From Pseudochelatococcus lubricantis (GTDB lineage: Bacteria; Pseudomonadota; Alphaproteobacteria; Rhizobiales; Beijerinckiaceae), in contig NZ_JAASQI010000001.1 of NCBI RefSeq assembly GCF_011762225.1, positions 434,001 to 498,000 of the forward strand: DNA of 64,000 bases, read 5' to 3'. A program made the position numbers and the translations under genes. Below are positions 1-8,664 of the stretch, piece by piece; position 1 is the stretch's first letter; each line of letters starts with the position of its first letter. A model generated the notes under the pieces. That model searched no databases. It saw only the letters and a program-made list of their open reading frames with translations, and had not been told where the DNA came from.

Positions 1-2
1 TT

Positions 3-158
3 GCCGTCGTCGTCATTTCCTTCGCCGCCATCACCCGGGGCCAGTTCCGCACCCGCCGCCCCAAGGCGGGCGCGAAGCCGGCGGGGGAAAGCCCGTCGCC
101 CGCCTCCGCCCAGGCCCAGGCGCGGGCCACCGGAACGGCAGGATACAAGGGATCGTGA
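3..158 (+). CDS. C-terminal end of an unidentified membrane protein (partial)
   Basis: This reading frame is open from the window edge to a TGA at 156-158 and encodes 51 residues. It begins with a hydrophobic stretch (AVVVISFAAI) that looks like the end of a transmembrane helix. A basic, Ala/Pro-rich and presumably cytoplasmic tail follows. It stops 4 bp before the ATG of the downstream GST gene, which is typical operon spacing. The family cannot be told from this fragment. It may be a real gene end, but this rests only on the helix-plus-tail pattern and the tight spacing. Confidence 0.4.
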   Translation, partial: AVVVISFAAITRGQFRTRRPKAGAKPAGESPSPASAQAQARATGTAGYKGS

Positions 159-162
159 TCGC

Positions 163-807
163 ATGCTGACCATCTGGGGACGGAAAAACTCATCCAACGT
201 GCAGGCCCTGATGTGGTGCGTCGGGGAACTCGGCCTGCCTTACGAGCGGCACGATGTCGGCCATCGCTACGGCGGCAACGACACGGCGGAATTTCTCGCC
301 ATGAACCCCAACGGCACCGTGCCCGTCCTGCGCGACGGCGACAGCGAGCCGTTGTGGGAAACCGGCGCCATCCTGCGCTATCTGGCCGGCCGCTACGGCA
401 GCGCGCCGTTCTGGCCTGCCGAGGGGTTGGCGCGGGCGCGGGTCGACAAATGGGCCGAATGGGCGAAGATCAATGTCACGCTGGCGTTTTCAGGGCCCAT
501 TTTCTCGCGGGTGGTGCGGACGGCTCCGTCGAAGCAGGATCCCGCCGCCATCGCCCAGGCCATCGTCGCGCTCGACAGACTGCTCGACATCGCCGAGGCG
601 CAACTCTCCCGCGGCGCCTTCCTTGCCGGAGACCACTTCACGCTGGCGGATATCCAGCTCGGCCATGTCCTGTACCGCTATTTCGATATCCCGATCGAGC
701 GGCAGGACCGCCCGGTGCTGCGCCGCTATTACGACACGCTCACGACGCGACCCGCATTCCGCGAGCATGTCATGGTCTCCTACGAAGAGCTGCGCGTGAC
801 GGATTGA
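163..807 (+). CDS. Glutathione S-transferase family protein
   Basis: A 214-residue cytoplasmic GST-like protein. The N-terminal thioredoxin-fold half (residues about 1-80) has the family pattern: a strand ending in a small polar turn (GRKNSSNVQ), a cis-Pro segment NGTVPVL, and the glutathione-binding ETGAILRYL helix. The rest is the all-helical C-terminal domain with an FTLADIQLGHVLYRY helix. The frame is open upstream, but the ATG at 163 is preferred because it begins at the first GST strand (MLTIWGR) and has an AAGGGA-like sequence just upstream. The substrate is unknown; bacterial GSTs of this kind serve detoxification or catabolic isomerisation. It follows a membrane protein fragment by 4 bp. 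Confidence 0.85.
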   Translation: MLTIWGRKNSSNVQALMWCVGELGLPYERHDVGHRYGGNDTAEFLAMNPNGTVPVLRDGDSEPLWETGAILRYLAGRYGSAPFWPAEGLARARVDKWAEWAKINVTLAFSGPIFSRVVRTAPSKQDPAAIAQAIVALDRLLDIAEAQLSRGAFLAGDHFTLADIQLGHVLYRYFDIPIERQDRPVLRRYYDTLTTRPAFREHVMVSYEELRVTD

Positions 808-994
808 GCCGGGCTGCGGCGAGACGCCGCGTCGTCCACAGGCCGGCATCCGCATTTCGGGCGGCGCGCTCTGGAGCATTCGCGTACAAGATGCTATCCA
901 GCGTCCCTCAAGGCCTTGCATCCAACACAGGCCGGGCGGGCTGGCGGGCAAGGCCGCGCAAGTTGTCCTGCCCCGGCGCTCGCGGAGATTGTTC

Positions 995-1591
995 ATGCGC
1001 TCCCTGATGCTTGCATCCTGTATCCTCGCCTCCTGCGCGCTGCCGGCCCTCGCGCAGCCCGCCGCGGTGGCTTCCGCCGACCGGCCGGTGCTGGTCGCGC
1101 AGGCACAGCAGGCTGATCCGCAGAATGTCGTGCTGCTCGATACGGCTCATGGCCGCGTCACCATCCGGCTGCGTCCCGACCTCGCGCCCCGGCATGCCGA
1201 GCGCATCCGCGCGCTGGCGAGCAAGGGCTTTTATGATGGCGTGGTGTTCCACCGCGTCATTCCCGGTTTCATGGCACAGACCGGCGACCCGACGGGCACC
1301 GGGCGCGGCGGCTCCGACCTGCCGGACCTGCCGGCCGAATTCTCCGACGCGCCGTTCAAACGCGGCACTGTCGGCATGGCGCGGGCGCAGGATCCCGATT
1401 CCGCCAATTCGCAGTTCTTCATCTGCTTCGATGACGCCTCGTTTCTCAACGGTCAGTATACGGTCATCGGCGAGGTGATCTCGGGCATGAATGCGGTCGA
1501 CAAGATCAAGGCCGGCACCAGCGCCAACAACGGCGCGGTCACGAATCCCGACAAGATCACCCGGATGCGCCTTGCTTCCGACGGCAAGTGA
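995..1591 (+). CDS. Exported cyclophilin-type peptidyl-prolyl cis-trans isomerase
   Basis: A 198-residue cyclophilin that catalyses cis-trans isomerisation of prolyl bonds. The N-terminus is a signal peptide (residues about 1-22, ending ALA-QP), so it should work in the periplasm. The catalytic core is clear: FYDGVVFHRVIPGFMAQTGDP, GTVGMARAQDPDSANSQFFI and a Tyr in the GQYTVIGEV strand. The active-site Arg (FHRV), Phe and Gln residues are present. The ATG at 995 is chosen over the in-frame TTG at 989 because a GCGGAG-like site lies 9 bp upstream. It is the first of two tandem paralogs; the next, lacking a signal peptide, starts 125 bp downstream. Confidence 0.92.
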   Translation: MRSLMLASCILASCALPALAQPAAVASADRPVLVAQAQQADPQNVVLLDTAHGRVTIRLRPDLAPRHAERIRALASKGFYDGVVFHRVIPGFMAQTGDPTGTGRGGSDLPDLPAEFSDAPFKRGTVGMARAQDPDSANSQFFICFDDASFLNGQYTVIGEVISGMNAVDKIKAGTSANNGAVTNPDKITRMRLASDGK

Positions 1592-1716
1592 GCCCATATC
1601 CCACGCCTGTTTCGTATTGTCCTGCACGCGCTTCCCGGATCGGGGCGACTGTCCCCGTCCATCCATCCGATCGGGCATCCGCCTTCCGGGAACATGCCAT
1701 AGAGAAAGGAATCATC

Positions 1717-2196
1717 ATGACGGCCACCGTCGACGCGGAAAACACACTCGTTCTCGAAACGACCAAGGGCCGCGTGGTCATCGCGCTGCGCCCGGACCTC
1801 GCGCCCCTGCACGTGGCGCGCATCAAGGAGCTGGTGCGGGCGAAGTTCTATGATGGCATCGTGTTCCACCGCGTCATCGAGGGCTTCATGGCGCAGACCG
1901 GCTGCCCGCGCGGCACCGGCACCGGCGGCTCCGACCTGCCCGACCTCAAGGCGGAATTCAACGCCGAGCCGCATGTGCGCGGCACCGTCTCCATGGCGCG
2001 GGCGCAGAACCCCAATTCCGCCAACTCGCAGTTCTTCATCTGCTTCGCCGACGCCCGCTTCCTCGACAAGCAGTATACGGTGTGGGGCAAGGTGATCGAG
2101 GGCATGGAGAACGTCGACAAGATCAAGCGCGGCGAACCTGTGCGCGATCCCGATTCCATCGTCACGGCGCGCATCGCCGCCGATATCGAGGCGTAA
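1717..2196 (+). CDS. ppiB: Cytoplasmic cyclophilin-type peptidyl-prolyl isomerase
   Basis: A 159-residue single-domain cyclophilin without a signal peptide, so cytoplasmic. Its core closely parallels the upstream paralog: FYDGIVFHRVIEGFMAQTGCP, GTVSMARAQNPNSANSQFFICF and KQYTVWGKVIEGM. The start ATG at 1717 has a good Shine-Dalgarno AGAAAGGA about 7 bp upstream. The frame continues upstream without a better start. The 12-bp gap to queA suggests cotranscription. The pair of cyclophilins probably arose by tandem duplication, with one copy gaining or losing an export signal; this is inferred from their similarity and adjacency. Confidence 0.93.
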   Translation: MTATVDAENTLVLETTKGRVVIALRPDLAPLHVARIKELVRAKFYDGIVFHRVIEGFMAQTGCPRGTGTGGSDLPDLKAEFNAEPHVRGTVSMARAQNPNSANSQFFICFADARFLDKQYTVWGKVIEGMENVDKIKRGEPVRDPDSIVTARIAADIEA

Positions 2197-2208
2197 GCTC
2201 TTTCCGCG

Positions 2209-3309
2209 ATGGACGTTTCCCTGTTCGATTTCGCCTTGCCGGAAGCTTCCATCGCCCTGCGTCCGGCCTCCCCGCGCGACAGCGCACGCCTGCTGGTGGT
2301 GCGGCCGCAGGCCGCGGCCGGCGAGAGCCTCGCGGACCGCACGGTGCGCGATCTGCCGTCGTTGCTGCGGCCCGGCGACGTACTGGTGCAAAACGATACC
2401 CGCGTCATCCCGGCGCGCCTTTACGGCATCCGCGTGCGCGGGGAAGCGGTGACGCACGTCGAGGTGATGCTGCACAAGCGCGAATCGGCTGATTCGTGGC
2501 GCGCGTTCGCCCGGCCCGGCAAGCGGCTGCGTGCGGGCGAGCGCATTCGCTTCGGCGACGGGAACGAAAGCCATGCCTGCGAACTCGCCTCGCTCGACGC
2601 CGAGATCGTCGAGAAGGGCGATGGCGGGGAGGTGCTGCTGCGCTTCGCCTTTTCCGGCCCGGCGCTGGATGAGGCCGTCGCGCGGCTCGGCCACATGCCG
2701 CTGCCGCCCTATATCGCCTCGAAACGGGCGGAGGATGCGGCCGACCTTACCGATTACCAGACGATCTACGCGAAGCGGGACGGCGCCGTCGCCGCGCCCA
2801 CGGCAGGGCTGCACTTCACAGACGATCTCGTCGCCCGGCTGCGGGCTGCGGGCATCGAGCGCCATTTCGTGACGCTGCATGTGGGCGCGGGAACCTTTCT
2901 GCCCGTGAAGACGGAAGACACGCGCGACCATGCGATGCATGCGGAATGGGGCGAGATAGACGCCCAGACGGCGCAGGCGCTCAACGCGGCGCGGGCGGCG
3001 GGCGGGCGCATCGTCGCCACCGGCACCACGGCGCTGAGGCTGCTGGAAAGCGCGGCGCGCGAGGATGGCACCATCGCGCCGTTTTCCGGCGACACGTCGA
3101 TCTTCATTACCCCCGGCTATCGCTTCAGGGCGGTTGATGTGCTGATGACCAATTTTCACCTGCCGCGCTCCACGCTGTTCATGCTGGTGAGCGCATTCGC
3201 GGGGCTCGACACCATGCAGGCGGCCTATGCCCATGCGGTGGCGGCCGGTTACCGCTTCTATTCCTATGGCGACTCAAGCCTGTTGTTCCGCAATGACGGG
3301 GCGGCGTGA
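2209..3309 (+). CDS. queA: S-adenosylmethionine:tRNA ribosyltransferase-isomerase
   Basis: QueA transfers and isomerises the ribosyl group of S-adenosylmethionine onto 7-aminomethyl-7-deazaguanine in tRNA, forming epoxyqueuosine in the cytoplasm. The 366-residue length matches the family. Characteristic segments are the start [76 protein letters not shown]-like ([10 protein letters not shown]), and [17 protein letters not shown] near the C-terminus. It lies 12 bp after ppiB, and its TGA overlaps the ATG of tgt (sequence TGATG). The two queuosine genes are therefore translationally coupled. Confidence 0.97.
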   Translation: MDVSLFDFALPEASIALRPASPRDSARLLVVRPQAAAGESLADRTVRDLPSLLRPGDVLVQNDTRVIPARLYGIRVRGEAVTHVEVMLHKRESADSWRAFARPGKRLRAGERIRFGDGNESHACELASLDAEIVEKGDGGEVLLRFAFSGPALDEAVARLGHMPLPPYIASKRAEDAADLTDYQTIYAKRDGAVAAPTAGLHFTDDLVARLRAAGIERHFVTLHVGAGTFLPVKTEDTRDHAMHAEWGEIDAQTAQALNAARAAGGRIVATGTTALRLLESAAREDGTIAPFSGDTSIFITPGYRFRAVDVLMTNFHLPRSTLFMLVSAFAGLDTMQAAYAHAVAAGYRFYSYGDSSLLFRNDGAA

Positions 3310-4442
3310 TGGCGGCGTTCTCCTTTCACATCGCGGCCCGCGACGGCGCGGCGCGCACCGGCGAGATCAGGCTGCCGCGCGGCACGATCCGCACGCCGGC
3401 CTTCATGCCGGTGGGCACGGCGGCGACCGTCAAGGCCATGCACACGCACGAGGTGAAGGCGCTCGGCGCCGACGTGCTGCTCGGGAATACCTACCACCTG
3501 ATGCTGCGCCCGGGCGCGGAGCGGGTGGCGCGGCTCGGCGGCCTGCACAGGCTGATGAACTGGCCGCACCCCATCCTCACCGATTCAGGCGGCTTTCAGG
3601 TGATGTCGCTCGCCAAGCTGCGGCAGATCGACGAGAGGGGCGTGACCTTCCAGTCGCACATCGACGGTGCGCGCCATGAATTGACGCCCGAACGCGCCAT
3701 CGAGATTCAGGGGCTGCTGGGTTCGGACATCCAGATGCAGCTCGATGAATGCGTGAAGTTGCCATGCACCGACGCCGAAGCCGCGCGCGCCATGCGGCTC
3801 AGTTTGCGCTGGGCGGAGCGCTGCCGGACGGCGTTCGGCGACCAGCCGGGGCGCGTGGAGCACGGCCGGGCGCTGTTCGGCATCGTGCAAGGCGGCGCGA
3901 ACCGGGACCTGCGGGTGGAGAGCGCGCGCACGCTCGCCGGCATGGATTTCGAGGGCTATTCCATCGGCGGGCTCGCGGTGGGCGAGCCGCAGGACGTGAT
4001 GCTCGCCATGATCGATACCGTGATGCCGCATCTTCCGGACGGCAAGCCGCATTACCTGATGGGCGTGGGCACGCCGGATGACATCGTGGAATCGGTGCGG
4101 CGTGGCGTCGACATGTTCGACTGCGTCATGCCGACGCGGGCGGGGCGGCACGGACAGGTGTTTTCCCGCTTCGGCAAGATCAACATGCGCAACGCCCGCC
4201 ACGCGGACGATCCGCGCCCCATCGACGAGGCGTCGCCGTGGGAACCGACGCGCACCTATTCGCGCGCCTACCTGCACCATCTCGTCAAGTCGGGCGAGAT
4301 TCTGGGCATGATGCTGCTGACCGGCATCAACCTGGCCTATTATCAGGAACTGATGGCGGGACTGCGGGCGGCGATAGCCGCGGGCAGGCTCGACGACTTC
4401 ATTGCCCGGACGAAGGAAGGCTGGGCGCGCGGCGATGCATGA
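3309..4442 (+). CDS. tgt: Queuine tRNA-ribosyltransferase (TGT), zinc cysteines absent
   Basis: TGT exchanges guanine-34 of GUN-anticodon tRNAs for the queuosine precursor preQ1. The 377-residue protein has the TIM-barrel signatures [25 protein letters not shown]-type substrate pocket with the conserved Asp (split here: [12 protein letters not shown], then [12 protein letters not shown]), [13 protein letters not shown] and [12 protein letters not shown]. The ATG at 3309 overlaps the queA stop; a GTG one codon upstream is possible. Oddity: bacterial TGTs bind zinc through CxCxxC plus a His just before and in YSRAYLHH. Here the stretch before YSRAYLHH reads SPWEPTRT, so all three cysteines are missing while the His is kept. 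The gene's 3' end overlaps the convergent gene by 44 bp. Confidence 0.95.
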   Translation: MAAFSFHIAARDGAARTGEIRLPRGTIRTPAFMPVGTAATVKAMHTHEVKALGADVLLGNTYHLMLRPGAERVARLGGLHRLMNWPHPILTDSGGFQVMSLAKLRQIDERGVTFQSHIDGARHELTPERAIEIQGLLGSDIQMQLDECVKLPCTDAEAARAMRLSLRWAERCRTAFGDQPGRVEHGRALFGIVQGGANRDLRVESARTLAGMDFEGYSIGGLAVGEPQDVMLAMIDTVMPHLPDGKPHYLMGVGTPDDIVESVRRGVDMFDCVMPTRAGRHGQVFSRFGKINMRNARHADDPRPIDEASPWEPTRTYSRAYLHHLVKSGEILGMMLLTGINLAYYQELMAGLRAAIAAGRLDDFIARTKEGWARGDA

Positions 4443-5502
4443 CGACGTAGAAGTCGTCTGAGGGCTGCGGGTTCGCCAGCGCCTCCCCGATGCGGCTTGC
4501 GAACGGCAGGCGGTAGTGCAGCGGGTCCCAGAAATTGGCGTCCTCGCGCGTGACGGCGGAGGGGCGGCGAAAGTCGAGCACGGTCGCGTTGTGGCGTGCG
4601 CCAAGTTCCGCGAAATGCCGCTTGCAGGCCTGCTCCATCGCCTCGGCCAGCGAGCCGGGGCGGGGCTGGGCGGCGACGTGCGCGGGCGGGAACACGAGGA
4701 AGGTCTGCGTGTCTGCGGGCAGCGCGGCGAGCAGGCCGTCGAGCCATTGGCCGGCGGGAAAGCGCCATGCGGCCCTGTCCGCGGCGGTGGGAACCGCGGG
4801 CGGCTCCACGGGCACGACGGCGGCGGGCAGCCCGGCGGCAAGGTTCTCGTGCCAGATGTGCGTGCGGGCGCGCTCAAGGTCGTAGGCGGCGTCAGGTGGC
4901 ACGAAGACGCCGTAGCCGTCGTCGCGCAGGTTCACGCCCCGCAGGCCAAGCCGGTGGGAGACGAGGCGGCCCGCGATCTCCAGCGTGTTCAGGCTGAAGG
5001 CGTCACGCCAGTCGTTCCAGGGGTCGTCGTCGTAGAAGCGGACTGGGAAGGCGCGGAAGGTGAGTCGCCTTTCCGGTGCGTCGGCATCGGCGTCGCACCA
5101 GCCCCGGTCGAGCCCGAAGACGAGCACGCGCGGCGCGGGCTCCACCTTCACAAACAGGCGCGCAAGCTGCATCTGCTCCCAGGGCGTGGCGGCGTTCATC
5201 GCCAGATTGGCGAAATGCACGGGCTTCTCCGGCGTGCCAAAAAGGCGATCGAGTTCCTCCGGATCGAGCAGGCGCAATGAGGAGGTGCCGAAGATGGCGG
5301 CGTCGTAGCGGCGCGAGCGGGCAATTTGCGGATACATGTACCGCTGGTTGATATCCACGACGGGACGCGGCGCATCGCCCGCCCTGACGCGGATGCCATA
5401 GGGATCGACCGTGGCGACGAAGCCGGCGAGCGCCGCTCCCACCAGCACGAGGGCCAGCAGGAAGGTCTTCAGGAAACGCCGCCAGGGGAGAGAATGCCGC
5501 AT
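4399..5502 (-). CDS. Membrane-anchored SGNH/GDSL-like protein of unknown function
   Basis: A 367-residue protein with one N-terminal transmembrane or uncleaved signal segment (residues about 10-30) and a long periplasmic part. Two features suggest an SGNH-hydrolase fold. One is [11 protein letters not shown] at residues about 71-81, where the second Ser of a GxSx motif follows a hydrophobic strand. The other is a C-terminal WDPLHY (about 325-330), matching the catalytic D-x-x-H block. SGNH proteins of this layout often act on cell-envelope polysaccharides or O-acyl groups, but no substrate can be assigned. Its last 44 bp overlap the end of the convergent tgt gene. The downstream DsbA-type gene ends 6 bp before its start on the same strand, so the two may be cotranscribed. 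Confidence 0.7.
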   Translation of the reverse strand: MRHSLPWRRFLKTFLLALVLVGAALAGFVATVDPYGIRVRAGDAPRPVVDINQRYMYPQIARSRRYDAAIFGTSSLRLLDPEELDRLFGTPEKPVHFANLAMNAATPWEQMQLARLFVKVEPAPRVLVFGLDRGWCDADADAPERRLTFRAFPVRFYDDDPWNDWRDAFSLNTLEIAGRLVSHRLGLRGVNLRDDGYGVFVPPDAAYDLERARTHIWHENLAAGLPAAVVPVEPPAVPTAADRAAWRFPAGQWLDGLLAALPADTQTFLVFPPAHVAAQPRPGSLAEAMEQACKRHFAELGARHNATVLDFRRPSAVTREDANFWDPLHYRLPFASRIGEALANPQPSDDFYVVMHRRAPSLPSSGQ

Positions 5503-5507
5503 CCCGG

Positions 5508-6230
5508 TCAGGCACGCGCGGCCGGGTTATTCACAACCGGATCGTTCACGGCTTTGTCGAGAGCGTCGGCCAGCACCTCGGCCGACTGCGCGCCGGCAAT
5601 GCCGTAGCGTCCGCCGAGGATGAAGAACGGCACGCCGGTGACGCCGAGACGGGCGGCGACCGCGATCTCGTCGATGACGTCCTGCTTGTCCCAGTCGCCC
5701 GCGAGACGGTTGGCGACGACCTCGCCGTCGAGCCCAGCATCCTCCGCCACCTGCCGCAGCACGGCGGCGTCGCCGATGTCGGCCCCTTCGGTGAAGTAGA
5801 GCGCGAACAGGCGCCGCGCGACGTCCCCCTGCGCACCGGACGGCTGCGCCCAGCGAATCAGGCGATGCGCATCGAGCGTGTTGGGGGCGCGGGTGATGCG
5901 GTCGAAGCGGAAGTCGATGCCTTCTTCGCGGCCGAGGTCGACGAGGTGCGCGTGGATGGCGTCGAGACGCGCCTGATCGCCGCCGAATTTTTGCAGCATG
6001 TAGGCGGCGCGGTCGAGCCCGCCGGCCGGGACGGTCGGGTCGAGCTGAAACGGTCGCCAATGGACGGCGACATCGAGCGCCGGCCGCGCGGCGATGGCGT
6101 GCGCCAAGCGGGCCGAGCCGAGGTAGCACCACGGACACACGACATCGGAGACGATATCGACGGTGATGGGCCTGCGGGCGGTACTGTCAGTGGCGTTCGT
6201 GGGCGCTGTCGTCATAGGCGCTGTGGTCAT
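5508..6230 (-). CDS. DsbA-family dithiol-disulfide oxidoreductase (FrnE type)
   Basis: A 240-residue thioredoxin-fold protein with the active site CPWC at residues 32-35 after the first strand (ITVDIVSDVV). An inserted helical domain follows, then a GVTGVPFFILGGRYGIAGAQ segment with the cis-Pro loop and the FrnE-typical GAQ motif. It has no signal peptide, so a cytoplasmic thiol redox role is likely. The ATG at 6230 is chosen; a TTG two codons upstream and a second ATG at 6215 are alternatives, because the N-terminus repeats MTTAP twice. It is transcribed towards the SGNH-like gene, 5 bp away, and follows the peptide-binding protein gene on the same strand by about 40 bp. Confidence 0.88.
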   Translation of the reverse strand: MTTAPMTTAPTNATDSTARRPITVDIVSDVVCPWCYLGSARLAHAIAARPALDVAVHWRPFQLDPTVPAGGLDRAAYMLQKFGGDQARLDAIHAHLVDLGREEGIDFRFDRITRAPNTLDAHRLIRWAQPSGAQGDVARRLFALYFTEGADIGDAAVLRQVAEDAGLDGEVVANRLAGDWDKQDVIDEIAVAARLGVTGVPFFILGGRYGIAGAQSAEVLADALDKAVNDPVVNNPAARA

Positions 6231-6272
6231 GGGCAAGGTTCCGGCTTACGTGCGGTTGTCCTGCATCGACGT

Positions 6273-8114
6273 TTACGGCTTTCGCCACCAACTGTCGATG
6301 ACCGGGCCGAACAGTGGCACCTTTTCCGGCCGGTCGATCTCCGCCCGCCGCGCCACCCACTGCCCGTCGGCATGGAACAGCGGTACGACGTAGAAGCCGG
6401 ACAGCAGCGCGCGGTCGAAGGCGCGCGTGGCATCGGTGAACTGCTCCATGGTACGGGCGGCAAGCAGCGCGTCGATGGTGGCGTCGACGGCGGGCGACTT
6501 CGCGCCGGTGATGTTCAGCGATCCGGGCCGGTCGGCGGCGGCCGAGGACCAGCGGTTCGACTGTTCCGAGCCGGGCGACGCGGATACGTTCCAAGTGTAG
6601 AGTATGACGTCGAAATCCGCCGCCAGCAACCGCTTCCAGTATTGCGCCTCGTCGACGAGGCGCACGTCCGCCACGATGCCGGCGGGCTTGAGGGACTGGG
6701 CGAAATTGAGTGCCAGCCTCTCCTGATCGCGCGACACCACCATGATCTCGAAGACGAGCGGCGCGCCGCCATCGTGGCGCAACACACCGTCGCGCAGGGC
6801 GAAGCCGGCTGATTCCAGCAGGTCGAGTCCCTTGCGGGCCATCGCCCTGTCGCGCCCGGAGCCATCGGCCTCGGGCGGGCGCCAGGTGCCTTCCAGAATG
6901 TCGGCGCGCACCGCGCCGGGGAAGGGCGCGAGCAGCGCCCGCTCGCCAGCCGAGGCCGGCCGGCCTGCCGACGATAGCGACGAACCGGCGAAATAGCTGC
7001 CCGTACGCCTGTAGAGATCGTAGAACAGGTTGCGGTTGACCCACGGAAAGTCGAGGAAGTAGCCCAGCGCCTCGCGCACCCGCACGTCGGCGAGCGGCGG
7101 CCGGCGGCTGTTGAGAGCAAAGCCGTACATGGGGCGCGGCGTGCCCACGGGCAGCGTTTCGCGCAGGACGGCGCCGCTGTGGACGGCGGGGAAGTCGTAG
7201 CCGATGGCCCAGCGCGAGGCGCTCGTCTCGACGCGCACGTCATAGAGGCCGGCCTTGAACGCCTCGAACTGCGTGTTGACGTCGCGGTAATAGTCGAAGC
7301 GGATTTCGTCGAAATTGTAGAGGCCGCGCGTCGCCGGCAGATCCTTCGCCCAGAAATCGGGATTGCGGCGGAAGGTGATGCTGCGTCCGGCATCCACGGC
7401 CGCCACGACATAGGGACCGGAGCCGACGGGCGTCTGGAAGGTCGTCTGCTCGAACGTGTCGCGGTCGATCAGGTGGGCGGGCAGCACCGGCAACTGGGCG
7501 AGAGTCAGCGGCGTCTCCCGGTTGCCGGGCTTCAGGTCGAAACGCACCGTGAGCGGATCGAGCGCCTGCGCCCGCTCCACCTGGCCGAGGTAGCTGCGAT
7601 AGTAGAGCTGCCCCTTCTCGCGCAGCAGCTCGAAGCTGAACAGCACATCCGCGGCGGTGACGGGATGCCCGTCCGAGAAACGCGCGCGGGGATCGAGGTG
7701 GAACACGACGAAACTGCGGTCCTCCGGCATGCGCACGGCGTTGGCGATGAGACCATAGACCGAGAAGGGCTCGTCGGCAGAGCGCGCCATCAGCGGCTGG
7801 AACACGAGCGTGGTGATGCCCTGTGCGGCGATGCCCTTCGGCACGAAGGGGTTGAGGTTGTCGAACGTGCCGATGATGCTCTGGATGAGGCGGCCGCCCT
7901 TCGGCGCATCCGGATTGACATAGGGCAGCGATGCGAAGCCCGCGGGCAGCCGCGGCTCGCCGTGCATGGCGAGCGCCTCGCGGCGCGGCAGGCTCTGCCA
8001 GTCTTCCTGCCCGGCGGGGGCTGGCAGCGCGCAGAGGCCCACGACGAGCAGCGCGGCGAGAGCGCCGCGGCATGCGCGGGCCGCCGGGACGGCGAACGAT
8101 GCAAGGGACATCAT
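6273..8114 (-). CDS. Extracellular solute-binding protein, family 5 (YejA-like peptide binder)
   Basis: A 613-residue periplasmic binding protein of the oligopeptide/nickel family 5. It has a signal peptide (hydrophobic ALAALLVVGLCALPAPA) followed by family features: ASLPYVNPDAPKGG, TFDNLNPFVPKG, ARFSDGHPVTAADVLFSFE and NPDFWAKDLPATRGLYNFDEIRFDYYRD (shown in parts in the protein around residues 60-260). The PKGG and RGLYNFD patterns resemble YejA of microcin C/peptide transporters. The start is uncertain: ATGs at 8114 and 8111 give a normal signal peptide, while 8159 would add 15 residues. No permease or ATPase gene is adjacent, so it is an orphan binding protein here. Confidence 0.88.
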   Translation of the reverse strand: MMSLASFAVPAARACRGALAALLVVGLCALPAPAGQEDWQSLPRREALAMHGEPRLPAGFASLPYVNPDAPKGGRLIQSIIGTFDNLNPFVPKGIAAQGITTLVFQPLMARSADEPFSVYGLIANAVRMPEDRSFVVFHLDPRARFSDGHPVTAADVLFSFELLREKGQLYYRSYLGQVERAQALDPLTVRFDLKPGNRETPLTLAQLPVLPAHLIDRDTFEQTTFQTPVGSGPYVVAAVDAGRSITFRRNPDFWAKDLPATRGLYNFDEIRFDYYRDVNTQFEAFKAGLYDVRVETSASRWAIGYDFPAVHSGAVLRETLPVGTPRPMYGFALNSRRPPLADVRVREALGYFLDFPWVNRNLFYDLYRRTGSYFAGSSLSSAGRPASAGERALLAPFPGAVRADILEGTWRPPEADGSGRDRAMARKGLDLLESAGFALRDGVLRHDGGAPLVFEIMVVSRDQERLALNFAQSLKPAGIVADVRLVDEAQYWKRLLAADFDVILYTWNVSASPGSEQSNRWSSAAADRPGSLNITGAKSPAVDATIDALLAARTMEQFTDATRAFDRALLSGFYVVPLFHADGQWVARRAEIDRPEKVPLFGPVIDSWWRKP

Positions 8115-8664
8115 GGGCACGGACGATCCTGACATGGTGTCTATCATGGCGCTTGCCATTGGCGCCTGTCATGGCGCGGGTTCTGGCGATTCGCGGTGAA
8201 GTTTATGCGATCCCCGGTCGGGCGCGCAGGACACTTATCGCCCGAGAACCGCACCAATTCGTGAACGATGCTGGAAAGCAGCCGCGAGACAAGGTAAACA
8301 CCGGGCCGGGTGGCGTCACCCCGACGTCTTGCGTGACGCGAATCAGGGAGAGGGAATTGGTCGGGTTCGATGCCGCCGGACGTTTTCCCTTTCGCGCCAG
8401 CACGGTAAGCTTTTCCTGCCGGGGAGGCCGCTGGTGCGCGCAGCCCGCATCCGCATCGCCCCCGTTTCCGGGGGCGCCGCAAACTCTGGCCGGCCGCGTG
8501 GATGAAGCGGGCGGCAGGGCGGAAAAATTGCGGATTGCGGGATGACCGCAGTTTTTGCGGACGGCATGCTTGCGTCGGGGGACCAGCGGGTTTACGGGCG
8601 TCTGTTGCCAGAAGGTCGGGGTAGAATAGTCGTGTATCTGCCAATCAGGAAAGAGGATCAGTCG
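8115..8664. other. Intergenic region between divergent genes, with a hairpin
   Basis: About 550 bp separate the minus-strand binding-protein gene from ialB. I see no convincing gene here; short open frames lack start signals and family likeness. At 8523-8556 an inverted repeat pairs AAAAATTGCGG with CCGCAGTTTTT around a 12-base loop. It has an A run on one side and a T run on the other, so it could work as a terminator in either direction or as a regulatory structure. The rest should hold the divergent promoters, but I cannot pick clear -35/-10 pairs. Confidence 0.4.
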
